Source: an uncultured Aquimonas sp. (GTDB lineage Bacteria; Pseudomonadota; Gammaproteobacteria; Xanthomonadales; Xanthomonadaceae). Taken from it: a stretch of DNA of 13,390 nt. Location: positions 1 through 13,390 of the forward strand of contig CAMLOR010000078.1 in assembly GCA_946481615.1 (NCBI GenBank), written 5' to 3'. Of this stretch, positions 1-7,179 are shown one piece after another (the first letter of the stretch is position 1; every line of letters starts with the position of its first letter). The notes below the pieces were generated by a model. That model was not told the origin of the DNA, ran no database searches, and was given only the letters and a program-made list of their open reading frames with translations. A program made the position numbers and the translations under genes.

Positions 1-256
1 AGACGATGAGGTCGGGCTGAACCGCGTCGACGGCGGCGAAGAAATTCGCGTCGAAGGCCTCGCGCGAGGCGTGCTCGCGGGGCCGGATCGCCACCGCCGG
101 GATGCCGTGGCCGCGCGCCAGGTCCATCGCGCCGCAGGCGGGCTTGTCGCTGAACAGGCCCACCACCTGCGCCGGGATCGCCCCGCGACCGCAGGCCTGC
201 AGGATGGCGTTGAAATTGCTGCCGCGGCCCGAGGCCAGCACCGCGAGGCGGAACAT
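1..256 (-). CDS. purN: PurN, phosphoribosylglycinamide formyltransferase (5' part, runs off window)
   Basis: PurN transfers a formyl group from 10-formyl-THF to GAR in cytosolic de novo purine synthesis. Only the first 85 codons are in the window. The protein opens [15 protein letters not shown], the family's N-terminal strand with its SGxGSN phosphate-binding loop. It continues with an Asn-Ala-Ile helix (FNAILQAC), then GLFSDKPACGAMDLA and the HASREAFDANF stretch that matches the 'R.e.fD..l' region of the family. The ATG (256-254) overlaps the purM stop codon as TGATG, so the two genes are probably translationally coupled in the order purM-purN, as in many gammaproteobacteria. The C-terminal catalytic part (Asn/His/Asp) is outside the window. 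The assignment rests on the N-terminal motif plus the purM context and is firm. Confidence 0.95.
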   Translation of the reverse strand, partial: MFRLAVLASGRGSNFNAILQACGRGAIPAQVVGLFSDKPACGAMDLARGHGIPAVAIRPREHASREAFDANFFAAVDAVQPDLIV

Positions 257-1296
257 CAGCCGATCCGCACGCGCTCGGCGCCGGCCGCCTTCGCCACGGA
301 CCCGATGCTCCAGTTCGCCAGGCCCTGCGCATCGAGCGCCGCGCGCACCGCGGCCGCGTCGGCCGCCGCCACGATCAGCACGAAACCCACGCCGCAGTTG
401 AACGTGCGCCACATTTCTTCGCGCGCGACGTTGCCTTCGCGCTGCAGCCATTCGAACACCGGCGGCAGTTTCCAAGCGGACGCCTCGATGTCGAGCCCGA
501 GGCCCTCGGGCACCACGCGGATGACGTTTTCCGTCAGGCCGCCGCCGGTGATGTGCGCGCTCGCGTGGATATCGTGCTGCGCCATCAGCGCCAGCATCGG
601 TTTGACGTAGATCGCGGTCGGCGCCATCAGCGCGTCGGCGAGTTTGACGCCGCCGAGGTCCAGTTCGAACGGCCGCCCGGCGCGATCGACGATGCGGCGG
701 ATCAGCGAATAGCCGTTGGAATGCGGGCCGCTCGAGGCCACGCCGATCAGCACGTCGCCTTCGCGCACTTTCGCGCCGTCGAGCAGCTTCGATTTCTCCA
801 CCGCACCCACGCAGAAGCCGGCCAGATCGTATTCGCCCGGCGGATACATGTCGGGCATCTCGGCGGTCTCGCCGCCGATCAGCGCGCAACCGGCCAGTTC
901 GCAGCCTTTCGCGATGCCGCCGACCACGCTCACCGTGGTGTCGACGTCGAGCTTGCCGGTGGCGAAATAGTCGAGGAAGAACAGCGGTTCGGCGCCCTGC
1001 ACCAGCACGTCGTTGACGCACATGCCGACGAGGTCGATGCCGATGCTGTCGTGGCGGCCGAGCTGCTGCGCCAGCTTGAGCTTGGTGCCGACGCCATCGG
1101 TGCCCGACACCAGCACGGGCTCGCGGTATTTGCCGGAAAGATCGAACAGCGCGCCGAAGCCGCCGAGCCCGCCCATCACCTCTGGCCGGAAACTGCGCTT
1201 GACCAGCGGCTTGATGCGTTCGACCACTTCGTTGCCGGCATCGATGTCGACGCCCGCATCGCGATAGGTGAGGGGAGTGGAAGTCACGGCGGCCAT
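256..1296 (-). CDS. purM: PurM, phosphoribosylformylglycinamidine cyclo-ligase (AIR synthetase)
   Basis: PurM closes FGAM to AIR with ATP, a cytosolic step of de novo purine synthesis. The 346-residue length fits the family (about 345). Visible hallmarks are the N-terminal [13 protein letters not shown], the [14 protein letters not shown] loop near residue 67, [17 protein letters not shown], the [11 protein letters not shown] segment, [13 protein letters not shown] and the C-terminal [14 protein letters not shown]. The open frame extends about 140 codons upstream, but conserved sequence starts at [13 protein letters not shown], so I place the start at 1296. No strong Shine-Dalgarno lies before it. 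A TACAAT -10-like hexamer at 1320-1315 (minus strand) would give a very short leader. The gene is the first of a purM-purN pair and is divergent from the DUF2066 gene. Confidence 0.97.
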   Translation of the reverse strand: MAAVTSTPLTYRDAGVDIDAGNEVVERIKPLVKRSFRPEVMGGLGGFGALFDLSGKYREPVLVSGTDGVGTKLKLAQQLGRHDSIGIDLVGMCVNDVLVQGAEPLFFLDYFATGKLDVDTTVSVVGGIAKGCELAGCALIGGETAEMPDMYPPGEYDLAGFCVGAVEKSKLLDGAKVREGDVLIGVASSGPHSNGYSLIRRIVDRAGRPFELDLGGVKLADALMAPTAIYVKPMLALMAQHDIHASAHITGGGLTENVIRVVPEGLGLDIEASAWKLPPVFEWLQREGNVAREEMWRTFNCGVGFVLIVAAADAAAVRAALDAQGLANWSIGSVAKAAGAERVRIG

Positions 1297-1314
1297 CGCT
1301 TTGGCGAAGCGCGA

Positions 1315-1320
1315 ATTGTA
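1315..1320 (-). promoter_or_regulatory. candidate -10 box for purMN
   Basis: On the minus strand this reads TACAAT, one mismatch from the sigma-70 -10 consensus, 18 bases before the purM ATG. I see no good -35 hexamer 16-18 bases upstream, so the promoter would be weak, activator-dependent or spurious. No PurR-type operator (ACGCAAACGTTTGCGT-like) is visible beside it. Confidence 0.3.
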
Positions 1321-1330
1321 CCCGTTCCAT

Positions 1331-1366
1331 GGACGCGCCCGGCGTCCTTGGGCAACATGGCGCCAT
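1331..1366. promoter_or_regulatory. hairpin and palindrome in the purM / DUF2066 divergent region
   Basis: The 96-base space between the divergent starts holds a perfect 6-base stem (GGACGC at 1331-1336 and GCGTCC at 1342-1347, 5-base loop) and a perfect 10-base palindrome ATGGCGCCAT at 1357-1366. Either could be an operator for one of the divergent operons. In DNA this GC-rich such short symmetries are also expected by chance, so the regulatory reading is only a suggestion. Confidence 0.25.
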
Positions 1367-1392
1367 CCGCCGCACCCCGGAATCCTTCCCCC

Positions 1393-2448
1393 ATGCGTGT
1401 TTCGCCCCTGCTGCGCTGCCTTTTCCTCGCCCTTTGGCTGTGCGCCGGCGCGGCATGGGCCCAGGACGATGCGCTGTACGAAGGCGAGTCCATGGTCGAC
1501 AGCCAGAGCGAGGAGCAGCGCGCCGCTGCCCTGCCGCGCGCGCTCGGCCAGGTGCTGGTCAAGGTGACGGGCGATCCCTCGGCGGCTTCGGACCCTGCGT
1601 TCCAGGGCGCGCTCGGCCGTGCCGCCGGCATGGTGCAGCAATATCGCTATCGCGAAGACGTCGTCACCGAGGGCGGCGTGCCGCGCCTGCGTTCGTTCCT
1701 GATCGCGCGCTTCAATCCGCAATCGGTCGATGCCTTGATCGCCAGCGCCGGGCGCAGCATCTGGCCCGCGCCGCGTCCTCGGCCGCTGCTGTGGCTCGCC
1801 ATCGACGACGGCCGCGGCGCACGCCTGGTGGGCGAGGCGCAGCAGAGCGCGGTGGCGCCGCTCACGCGCCGTGCCGCCGAGCGCGGCCTGCAGATCGCGT
1901 TCCCGCTGGCCGACGTGCAGGACCAGACCCTCGGCGGCCCGCAGGCGGTATGGAATGCGGACATCGCCGCGGTGCGCGACGCTGCGCAGCGTTACGGAAG
2001 TGCGCCCGTCCTGATCGGCAAGCTGCGCCGCGGCGGCAGCGGCTGGCTGGCGGACTGGATCCTGATCGACGGCGGCACCGAGCTGTATCGCTGGACGGGC
2101 AGCGACGCCAATGCCGGCGCGGTGCTGGCGGGCGGCGCCGACGGCGCGGCCTCCGCGCTCGCCACGAATTTCGCCACGCGCATCCTCACCGGGCCGGCCG
2201 GAGATTACGAAGTGGTGCTGGTGGGCCTTGCGCGCGGCGAGGACTACGGCCGCGCGCTGGCCTATCTCAAGCGCGTGCCGATCGTGCGCCGCGTGCAGCC
2301 GCTGCAGGCCAGCGGCGACACGCTGCGCGTGAAACTGGCGCTGACCAGCGGCGTGGAAGGCCTGGCGCGCCTGGTGGCGAGCGGCGGTGTGCTGCGCGCG
2401 CTGGACAGGCCGATCGAAGGATTGCCCGCGTTCCAGCTGGAGCCATGA
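1393..2448 (+). CDS. DUF2066 domain-containing exported protein
   Basis: The protein has 351 residues. The start at 1393 gives a clear Sec signal peptide (Met-Arg, hydrophobic [18 protein letters not shown], cleavage after residue 23 before QDDALYEG). The mature N-terminus '[36 protein letters not shown]' type segment (residues about 28-63) is the DUF2066 hallmark, where family members read V..Qs...R..A...AL..VlvkvtG. The rest is mixed alpha/beta, including [13 protein letters not shown] around residues 130-145. No enzymatic motif is visible and the function is unknown; the product is probably periplasmic. The same gene lies between purMN and hda in other gammaproteobacteria (recalled, not searched). 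It is first in a four-gene run, and its TGA overlaps the next ATG (ATGA). A longer upstream open frame exists but is only the antisense of purM. Confidence 0.88.
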   Translation: MRVSPLLRCLFLALWLCAGAAWAQDDALYEGESMVDSQSEEQRAAALPRALGQVLVKVTGDPSAASDPAFQGALGRAAGMVQQYRYREDVVTEGGVPRLRSFLIARFNPQSVDALIASAGRSIWPAPRPRPLLWLAIDDGRGARLVGEAQQSAVAPLTRRAAERGLQIAFPLADVQDQTLGGPQAVWNADIAAVRDAAQRYGSAPVLIGKLRRGGSGWLADWILIDGGTELYRWTGSDANAGAVLAGGADGAASALATNFATRILTGPAGDYEVVLVGLARGEDYGRALAYLKRVPIVRRVQPLQASGDTLRVKLALTSGVEGLARLVASGGVLRALDRPIEGLPAFQLEP

Positions 2449-3011
2449 TCGGGCGCCATTTGCCGAACATGCTCACGGCGCTGCGCCTGGCCGCGGTGCC
2501 CTGGGTGGCTTGGCTGCTGCGCGAACGCGAACTCCCGGCTGCTGCCGCGCTGGTCGCGGCGGCGGCCTTCACCGATGCGCTCGACGGCTGGCTGGCGCGG
2601 CGCTTCGGGTGGCAATCGTGGCTGGGGAGCTGGCTCGATCCGATCGCCGACAAATTGCTCGTGGCGGCGGCCTACATCGGACTGGCGCTGCTGGAGCCTC
2701 CGTTCCTGCTGCTGGCAGCGTTGGTGGTGCTGCGCGACGTGGTGATCGTGGCGGGCGCCAGCGCCTACCGCGCCCTGGTCGGGCCGCTCGAAGCGCATCC
2801 GACCTGGCTGGGCAAGCTCACGTCACCCGCGCAGCTCGCCTTCGTCGTGTGGATGCTGCTGCGCCTGCGACAGGGCGGCGAGCTGCCGCCGGAATGGCTC
2901 GCGGGCAGCGTCGCGGTGGGCGCGCTCACGCTGGCGAGCGGCGTCGAATACGTGCACGAGTGGAGCCGGCGCGCGCGCCGCAACTGGCCGACCAAGGGCG
3001 GGACGACATGA
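2445..3011 (+). CDS. CDP-alcohol phosphatidyltransferase family membrane protein
   Basis: This 188-residue integral membrane enzyme carries the complete signature D-x2-DG-x2-AR-x8-G-x3-D-x3-D, seen as DALDGWLAR then G, D and D within [11 protein letters not shown] (about residues 45-70). The family joins the phosphatidyl group of a CDP-diacylglycerol to an alcohol, in phosphatidylglycerophosphate synthase and CDP-alcohol-type cardiolipin synthase for example. [21 protein letters not shown] at the N-terminus resembles PgsA ('NiPNlLTllRi...P'). Hydrophobic segments follow at [44 protein letters not shown] and near the end. The substrate alcohol cannot be read from the sequence; since a housekeeping pgsA usually lies elsewhere, a paralogue or a cardiolipin-synthase-type role is possible. 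It overlaps both neighbours as ATGA, which implies translational coupling. Confidence 0.92.
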   Translation: MIGRHLPNMLTALRLAAVPWVAWLLRERELPAAAALVAAAAFTDALDGWLARRFGWQSWLGSWLDPIADKLLVAAAYIGLALLEPPFLLLAALVVLRDVVIVAGASAYRALVGPLEAHPTWLGKLTSPAQLAFVVWMLLRLRQGGELPPEWLAGSVAVGALTLASGVEYVHEWSRRARRNWPTKGGTT

Positions 3012-4186
3012 GCGATACGCAAAAGTGGCAGCTGCTGGCGCTGACGGTGCTGCTGGGTTTCCTGCTCTGGCTGCTGGCGCCGGTGCTCACGCCCTTCGCG
3101 TTGTCCGCACTGCTGGCCTACCTCGGCGATCCGCTGGTCGATCGCCTCGACCGCTGGCGCCTTTCGCGCACCGCGGCGGTGGTCGTGGTGTTCGCGCTGA
3201 TGGCGCTCGCCCTCGTGGGCGTCGTGCTGCTGCTGGTGCCGATGCTCGAACGCCAGATCACCGCCTTCGTCGAGGATCTGCCGCGCTATCTCGAATGGTT
3301 CCGCAGCCGCGTGCTGCCGTGGGTGGAAGAACGCTTCGGTGTGCGTCCCGAATTCGATCCGGCGACCATCCCCGACATGCTGCGCAACTACTGGCGCCAG
3401 GCCGGCGGCGTGGCGGCGGCGGTGCTGGGCGGGTTGTCGAAATCCGGCCTCGCGGTGCTGGGCTGGATCGCCAATCTGCTGCTGATCCCGGTCGTCACCT
3501 TCTATCTGCTGCGCGATTGGGATCTGCTGGTGGGCAAGGTGCGCACGCTGCTGCCGCGTGCCATCGAACCGACGGTCTCGCAGCTGGCGCGCGAGTCGGA
3601 TGCGGTGCTGGGCGCATTCCTGCGCGGCCAGCTCAGCGTGATGCTGGCGCTGGGCGCGATCTATTCCATCGGGCTGTGGCTGGCGGGCATCGATCTGGCG
3701 CTGCTGATCGGCATGATCGCGGGCCTGGTGAGTTTCGTGCCGTATTTGGGCGTATTCGTCGGCGCCACCATCAGCATCGTGGCGGCGCTGGTACAGCATG
3801 GCGACTGGCTGCATGTCGTCTTCGTGATCGCCGTGTTCGCCGTGGGCCAGACGCTGGAAGGCTTCGTGCTCACGCCATGGCTCGTCGGCGACCGCATCGG
3901 CCTGCATCCGGTGGCGGTGATCTTCGCGATCATGGCGGGCGGCCAGCTGTTCGGTTTCCTCGGCGTGCTGCTGGCGCTGCCGGTGGCCGCCATCCTGATG
4001 GTGGTGCTGCGCTGGCTGCACGCGCGCTACACCGCCAGCCGCCTGTACGGCGCCGAAGGCGGCCTGCCCGTCGAACCGGCCGCGCCGCCGCCACCGCTCG
4101 CCGAATCGGACAGCGCGCTGGCCACCGCGGCGGCCGTGGGCGATGCGGCGCAGGTCGTGGTGGCGGCGGAACCGCCGAAACCGTGA
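3008..4186 (+). CDS. AI-2E family transporter / PerM-like permease
   Basis: This 392-residue inner-membrane protein is of the AI-2E/PerM (UPF0118) family. The N-terminal membrane segments (LLALTVLLGFLLWLLAPVL and ALSALLAYLGDPLVDRL) are typical, as is the large loop with EDLPRYLEWF. The core has LIPVVTFYLLRDWD, LGAFLRGQLSVMLALGAIYSIGL, the GLVSFVPYLGVFVG motif and LEGFVLTPWLVGDRIGLHPVAVIFAIMAGGQLFGFLGVLLALP near the end, a hallmark block. The roughly 45-residue Ala/Pro-rich tail after RLYG is unconserved and probably cytosolic. Substrates vary within the family (autoinducer-2 export, Na+/H+ antiport, unknown), so no substrate is claimed. perM sits close to hda in E. coli too. The start overlaps the upstream stop by ATGA and the stop overlaps the hda GTG. 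Confidence 0.93.
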   Translation: MSDTQKWQLLALTVLLGFLLWLLAPVLTPFALSALLAYLGDPLVDRLDRWRLSRTAAVVVVFALMALALVGVVLLLVPMLERQITAFVEDLPRYLEWFRSRVLPWVEERFGVRPEFDPATIPDMLRNYWRQAGGVAAAVLGGLSKSGLAVLGWIANLLLIPVVTFYLLRDWDLLVGKVRTLLPRAIEPTVSQLARESDAVLGAFLRGQLSVMLALGAIYSIGLWLAGIDLALLIGMIAGLVSFVPYLGVFVGATISIVAALVQHGDWLHVVFVIAVFAVGQTLEGFVLTPWLVGDRIGLHPVAVIFAIMAGGQLFGFLGVLLALPVAAILMVVLRWLHARYTASRLYGAEGGLPVEPAAPPPPLAESDSALATAAAVGDAAQVVVAAEPPKP

Positions 4187-4854
4187 GCCATCCGCAACTG
4201 CCGCTGGCGCTGCGCTATCCGCCCGACCAGCGCTTCGGCACCTTCCTCGGCACGCCGCTGGCGGTCGAACTGCTTTGCGCGCCGCAGGACTGGGTGTTCG
4301 TCTCGGGCCCTGCCGGCAGCGGCAAGACACACCTGCTGCTGGCCGCCTGCGCGCAGGCCAGCGAAACGGGCCGGCGCAGCGCCTACCTGCCGCTGGCGCA
4401 TGCACGCGGCCATCTGCGCGACCTGCTGGCGATGCAGGAACACGCCGGGCTCGTGGCGCTCGACGGACTCGACGCCATCGCCGGCGAGCGCGAAGACGAA
4501 GTCGCGCTGTTCGACTTCCACAACCGCGCCCGCGCCGCCGGCACCGTGGTGCTGTATGCCGCGCGCCAGGCGCCTGCCAACCTCGGTCTCGTATTGCCCG
4601 ACCTGCGCTCCCGCCTCTCGCAATGCACGCAGCTGCCGCTCGTGCCGCTCGACGAAGCCGGCCGCCGCGAACTCCTGCGTCGCCGCGCCGAAGCCCGCGG
4701 CCTGCAACTCGACGATGCCGTGCTCGATTACCTCTTCCGCCGCGTCGGCCGCGACCTGGCCTCGCTGGCCGCCTTGCTCGACCAGCTCGACCGCGCCTCG
4801 CTGAGCGCGCAGCGGCGGATCACGGTGCCATTCCTGCGAGGGCTGATTGGTTGA
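4183..4854 (+). CDS. hda: Hda, DnaA regulatory inactivator (AAA+ protein)
   Basis: Hda binds the sliding clamp and drives hydrolysis of DnaA-bound ATP (RIDA), preventing re-initiation at oriC. The 223-residue length fits the family. Residues 5-10, QLPLAL, match the N-terminal clamp-binding motif (QL.LPL in E. coli). The Walker A loop is GPAGSGKTH (42-50), the Walker B-like strand is LVALDGLDAIAG (about 90-101), and LPDLRSRL (138-145) is the box VII region, with R144 as candidate arginine finger. LDQLDRASLSAQRRITVPF near the C-terminus closely matches E. coli Hda as I remember it. The start is GTG at 4183, overlapping the perM stop as GTGA. A short inverted repeat (CGGCG/CGCCG, 4164-4177) ends six bases before this start and might affect initiation. 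hda is last in the operon; no terminator is visible after it. Confidence 0.95.
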   Translation: MSHPQLPLALRYPPDQRFGTFLGTPLAVELLCAPQDWVFVSGPAGSGKTHLLLAACAQASETGRRSAYLPLAHARGHLRDLLAMQEHAGLVALDGLDAIAGEREDEVALFDFHNRARAAGTVVLYAARQAPANLGLVLPDLRSRLSQCTQLPLVPLDEAGRRELLRRRAEARGLQLDDAVLDYLFRRVGRDLASLAALLDQLDRASLSAQRRITVPFLRGLIG

Positions 4855-4879
4855 GGGGTGAGAGAATTTCTAATAAGAT
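4851..4879 (+). promoter_or_regulatory. candidate sigma-70 promoter for hipBA
   Basis: TTGAGG (4851-4856) and TAAGAT (4874-4879) are separated by exactly 17 bases, each matching four of six consensus positions. The -35 overlaps the hda stop codon. A start around 4886 would leave a short leader before the ATG at 4912. The surrounding DNA is strikingly AT-rich compared with both neighbouring genes, as expected for a promoter. Confidence 0.45.
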
Positions 4880-4910
4880 GCTTTAAGCAAATAAGCCATC
4901 TGTTTAGAAA
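4867..4910. promoter_or_regulatory. AT-rich inverted repeat, probable HipB-type operator
   Basis: The left arm TTTCTAATAAGATGCTT (4867-4883) and the right arm AAGCCATCTGTTTAGAAA (4893-4910) are near-perfect inverted copies: the reverse complement of the right arm is TTTCTAAACAGATGGCTT, differing by two bases and a one-base gap. The centre is about nine bases. The repeat covers the candidate -10 box and ends one base before the antitoxin ATG (4912), which is where an autorepressor would bind. No T-run follows, so a terminator for hda is less likely. HipB-type antitoxins repress their own operon in E. coli; that this protein binds here is inference. Confidence 0.6.
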
Positions 4911-4911
4911 C

Positions 4912-5235
4912 ATGCGCCGCCGCGAAGCCGATTTCGCCACCGCCGAGGTCCAGTCCGCCGCTCGCCATCTGGGCAGCCTCATCCGTCAGGCACGCCTGGC
5001 GCGCAAGTGGTCGCAGACCCTGCTCGCCGAGCGCGCGCGGGTCAGCAAGCCGACGCTCAGCCGCATCGAAAAGGGTGCGGTCGAACCCTCGATCGGCCTG
5101 TGGCTGGCGGTGCTGGAAGCCTTGGGGCTGTCGTCGATCCTGCGCGACGTGCGCGACCCGGTGTCGGAAGCGTTGTTGAACACGACGCGCACCCAGCGCG
5201 CGCGCGCGAACCGCCGCGACGACCTGGACTTCTGA
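4912..5235 (+). CDS. HipB-like antitoxin, XRE-family helix-turn-helix
   Basis: This small cytosolic DNA-binding protein (107 residues) sits directly upstream of hipA. The helix-turn-helix spans about residues 20-60: LGSLIRQARLARKWSQ, then LLAERARVSKPTLSRIEKG with recognition helix SKPTLSRIE, then PSIGLWLAVLEALGL, the classic Cro/C1 arrangement. By analogy it neutralises the HipA kinase and represses the operon. The Arg-rich C-terminal tail (TTRTQRARANRRDDLDF) may contact HipA. An in-frame GTG at 4858 would add 18 residues. I prefer the ATG at 4912 because the added codons are AT-rich (three AGA, two ATA), unlike the gene, and consist of the operator palindrome. No clear Shine-Dalgarno is present. 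The stop lies one base before the hipA ATG. Confidence 0.88.
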   Translation: MRRREADFATAEVQSAARHLGSLIRQARLARKWSQTLLAERARVSKPTLSRIEKGAVEPSIGLWLAVLEALGLSSILRDVRDPVSEALLNTTRTQRARANRRDDLDF

Positions 5236-5236
5236 C

Positions 5237-6517
5237 ATGACCGAGCGAGTCGTCTTCATCCATCTCCCCGGCGAATGCGAGGCGGTACCCGCCGGGCGTT
5301 TATCCCTGGTCGAAGACGGAATCCGTCTCCAGGCTTCGCGCTTCGCTTACGGCCGGCGTTACGTCGCGCGCTCCCGTGCCATCGCGGTGGACCCGGTGAG
5401 TCTGCCGCTCGAGCGGGACGATGACGGCATCGAGCGTGTACCGGTCAACGGCCTGCCGATGTTCGGCGCGATACGCGACGCCACGCCCGACGCCTGGGGG
5501 CGGCGCGTCATCGAGAGCCGACTCGAAGCGCCGCCGAACGGTCTGCCGGAGTCCGCCTACCTCGACCATGCCGGCGCCAATCGCGTGGGGGCGCTGGATG
5601 TGCGCGCCGGTGTCGACAGCCTGCCGTCGCCGGGTCTGTTGCCGGGCATCGTCGATCTGGATCATCTGGTCGAAGCCGCAGGGCGCGTCGAGGAGGGCGA
5701 GCCGGTGCCGGCGCACCTGGATCTGCTTTTCGCCAGTTCGCCACCGCTCGGCGGCGCACGGCCCAAGGCGCTGGTGACCGACGGCGGCAAGGAATGGATC
5801 GCGAAGTTTCCCGCACGGGGCGATCGCATCGATGTCCCGGCCGTGGAACGCGCCACGCTCGAGCTTGCGCGCGCGGCCGGCCTGCGCGTGCCGGCCACGC
5901 GGCTCGTCGCGCTGGCCGACGGCCGCCGCGTCATGCTGATCGAGCGCTTCGATCGCGATGCCGAGAAGCCGGGACATCGCTGCCACGTCGCGAGCGCGCT
6001 CACCATGCTCGGCAAGCACGAAAGCGAGTCGTCCGACAGCCATTACTGGGAAATCGCCGATGCGCTTTCGAAGTTCGGCGTCGGCGGATGCATCGCCGCC
6101 GATCGCGAAGAGTTGTACGGACGCATGGTCTTCAACATCCTCGTCTCCAACAACGACGATCACCTGCGCAACCACGCGTTCGTGCACGACGGCGATGCGG
6201 CCGGCTGGCGGTTGAGTCCGCTGTACGACGTGGTGCCGAATGCGCAACTGGCGCGCGAGCGCAACCTGCACCTGAGCGTAGGCCCGCTGGGACGGGCGGC
6301 GCGCCTGGACAACGCATTGCGCGCGGGGGGGCGTTACGGCCTGTTGCCGCCGGCGGCGGCAGCAATCATCGCGCGCGTGGTCGCCGCCGTGCGTCCCTGG
6401 CGCGACATCTTCGAAAACGAAGGTGTCTCGCTCGCCGATTGCGACCGCATCGCCTCCGCTTTCCCGCGCGCCGCCGACATCGGCATGCGCGAGGTCGAAA
6501 AACATCTGAAGGTCTAG
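5237..6517 (+). CDS. HipA-family serine/threonine kinase toxin
   Basis: The protein has 426 residues, close to E. coli HipA (about 440). HipA phosphorylates glutamyl-tRNA synthetase in E. coli; the target here is unknown. An N1-type subdomain (residues 1-100, with ending PMFGAIRDATPDAWGRR) is followed by the kinase fold. Visible there are a Ser/Gly-rich loop SSPPLGGARPK (168-177), WIAKF with K190 as candidate ATP-binding lysine, MLIERFDR (233-240), the catalytic segment NNDDHLRNH (305-313, candidate catalytic D307 and N312) and the metal-binding SPLYDVVPN (D331). All key positions look intact, so the toxin is probably active. The ATG is one base after the antitoxin stop. A run of seven G lies at 6325-6331. 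The TAG stop shares CTAG with the stop of the convergent murU. Confidence 0.92.
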   Translation: MTERVVFIHLPGECEAVPAGRLSLVEDGIRLQASRFAYGRRYVARSRAIAVDPVSLPLERDDDGIERVPVNGLPMFGAIRDATPDAWGRRVIESRLEAPPNGLPESAYLDHAGANRVGALDVRAGVDSLPSPGLLPGIVDLDHLVEAAGRVEEGEPVPAHLDLLFASSPPLGGARPKALVTDGGKEWIAKFPARGDRIDVPAVERATLELARAAGLRVPATRLVALADGRRVMLIERFDRDAEKPGHRCHVASALTMLGKHESESSDSHYWEIADALSKFGVGGCIAADREELYGRMVFNILVSNNDDHLRNHAFVHDGDAAGWRLSPLYDVVPNAQLARERNLHLSVGPLGRAARLDNALRAGGRYGLLPPAAAAIIARVVAAVRPWRDIFENEGVSLADCDRIASAFPRAADIGMREVEKHLKV

Positions 6518-7179
6518 CGCAGCGCGTCGCGCAAGCGTTGCAGCCGTTCCGGCGTGCCGACGTCGGTCCATGCGCCGCGGTGGTGCTCTCCGGTGATCGC
6601 GCCGCGCGCCATGTGTTCGCGCAGCAGCGGTGCCAGCGGGAACTTCCGCGCGGACGGGGCGATGTCGAGCAACGAAGGCCGATACACGCCGATGCCGGAA
6701 TAGGTCAGCAGCGATTCCCCCTCGGCATGCAGCACGCCTTGCGCATCGAGCGCGAAATCGCCGCGCTTCGCCTGTGCCGGCACGTCGACCATCACGAGGT
6801 GTGCCAGCCCCTTCGGTTCGCGCGGCAGGCGCGCGAAGTCGTAGTTGGTCCAGACATCGCCGTTGACCAGCACGAAGGGTGCATCGCCCAGCAGCACACG
6901 GGCGGCGCGCATCCCGCCGCCGGTGTCGAGCGGCGCGTGGCCTTCGTAGGAATAGACGATGCGCAGGCCGAAGGCCGAGCCGTCGCCCAGCGCGCGCGGA
7001 AACTGCTCCGCAAGCCAGGACGTATTGACCGCGACCTCGCGCACGCCGATGGCCGCGAGCTTTTCGAGGTGCCACGCGATCAGCGGCTTGCCGCCGACGT
7101 CCAGCAATGGCTTGGGCATGTGGTCGGTCAGGGGGCGCATGCGCTCGCCGAGGCCCGCGGCGAAGACCAGCGCTTTCAC
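6514..7179 (-). CDS. murU: MurU, N-acetylmuramate-1-phosphate uridylyltransferase
   Basis: MurU makes UDP-MurNAc from MurNAc-1-phosphate and UTP, the last step of the recycling shortcut that bypasses MurA/MurB and so fosfomycin. The 221-residue length matches Pseudomonas MurU (about 223). The nucleotidyltransferase signature is AAGLGERMRPLT (7-18) with PKPLL (22-26). LDTGGG (84-89), VNGDVWTNYDF with metal-binding D108, and GAWTDVGTPERL near the C-terminus are also typical. The start is GTG at 7179, overlapping the amgK stop as GTGA; the open frame continues upstream only as a shadow of amgK. A mannose-1-phosphate guanylyltransferase annotation would be a common but less specific call; pairing with amgK favours MurU. 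The gene converges with hipA and shares its CTAG stop, leaving no room for a terminator between them. Confidence 0.9.
   Translation of the reverse strand: MKALVFAAGLGERMRPLTDHMPKPLLDVGGKPLIAWHLEKLAAIGVREVAVNTSWLAEQFPRALGDGSAFGLRIVYSYEGHAPLDTGGGMRAARVLLGDAPFVLVNGDVWTNYDFARLPREPKGLAHLVMVDVPAQAKRGDFALDAQGVLHAEGESLLTYSGIGVYRPSLLDIAPSARKFPLAPLLREHMARGAITGEHHRGAWTDVGTPERLQRLRDALR

Noticed and set aside
1357..1366. ATGGCGCCAT palindrome as a PurR operator
   Set aside because: It does not match the PurR box and palindromes of this size arise readily in GC-rich DNA; kept only as a weak regulatory note.
2765..4405. Long minus-strand open frame across the perM/hda region (546 codons)
   Set aside because: His/Gln/Arg-rich sequence without any family signature; antisense of well-supported genes.
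4858..4911. GTG start at 4858 extending the HipB-like protein by 18 residues
   Set aside because: The extension consists of the AT-rich promoter/operator palindrome and uses AGA/ATA codons unlike the rest of the gene; the helix-turn-helix is complete without it.
4855..4911. Inverted repeat read as a rho-independent terminator of the hda operon
   Set aside because: The arms are long but AT-rich at the base, and no T-run follows on either strand; its position over the hipB promoter and start fits an operator better.
5300..7075. Long open frame on the minus strand antisense to hipA and overlapping murU (591 codons)
   Set aside because: It is a high-GC shadow: no domain, low-complexity Arg/Ala/His composition, and it covers the well-supported hipA on the opposite strand.
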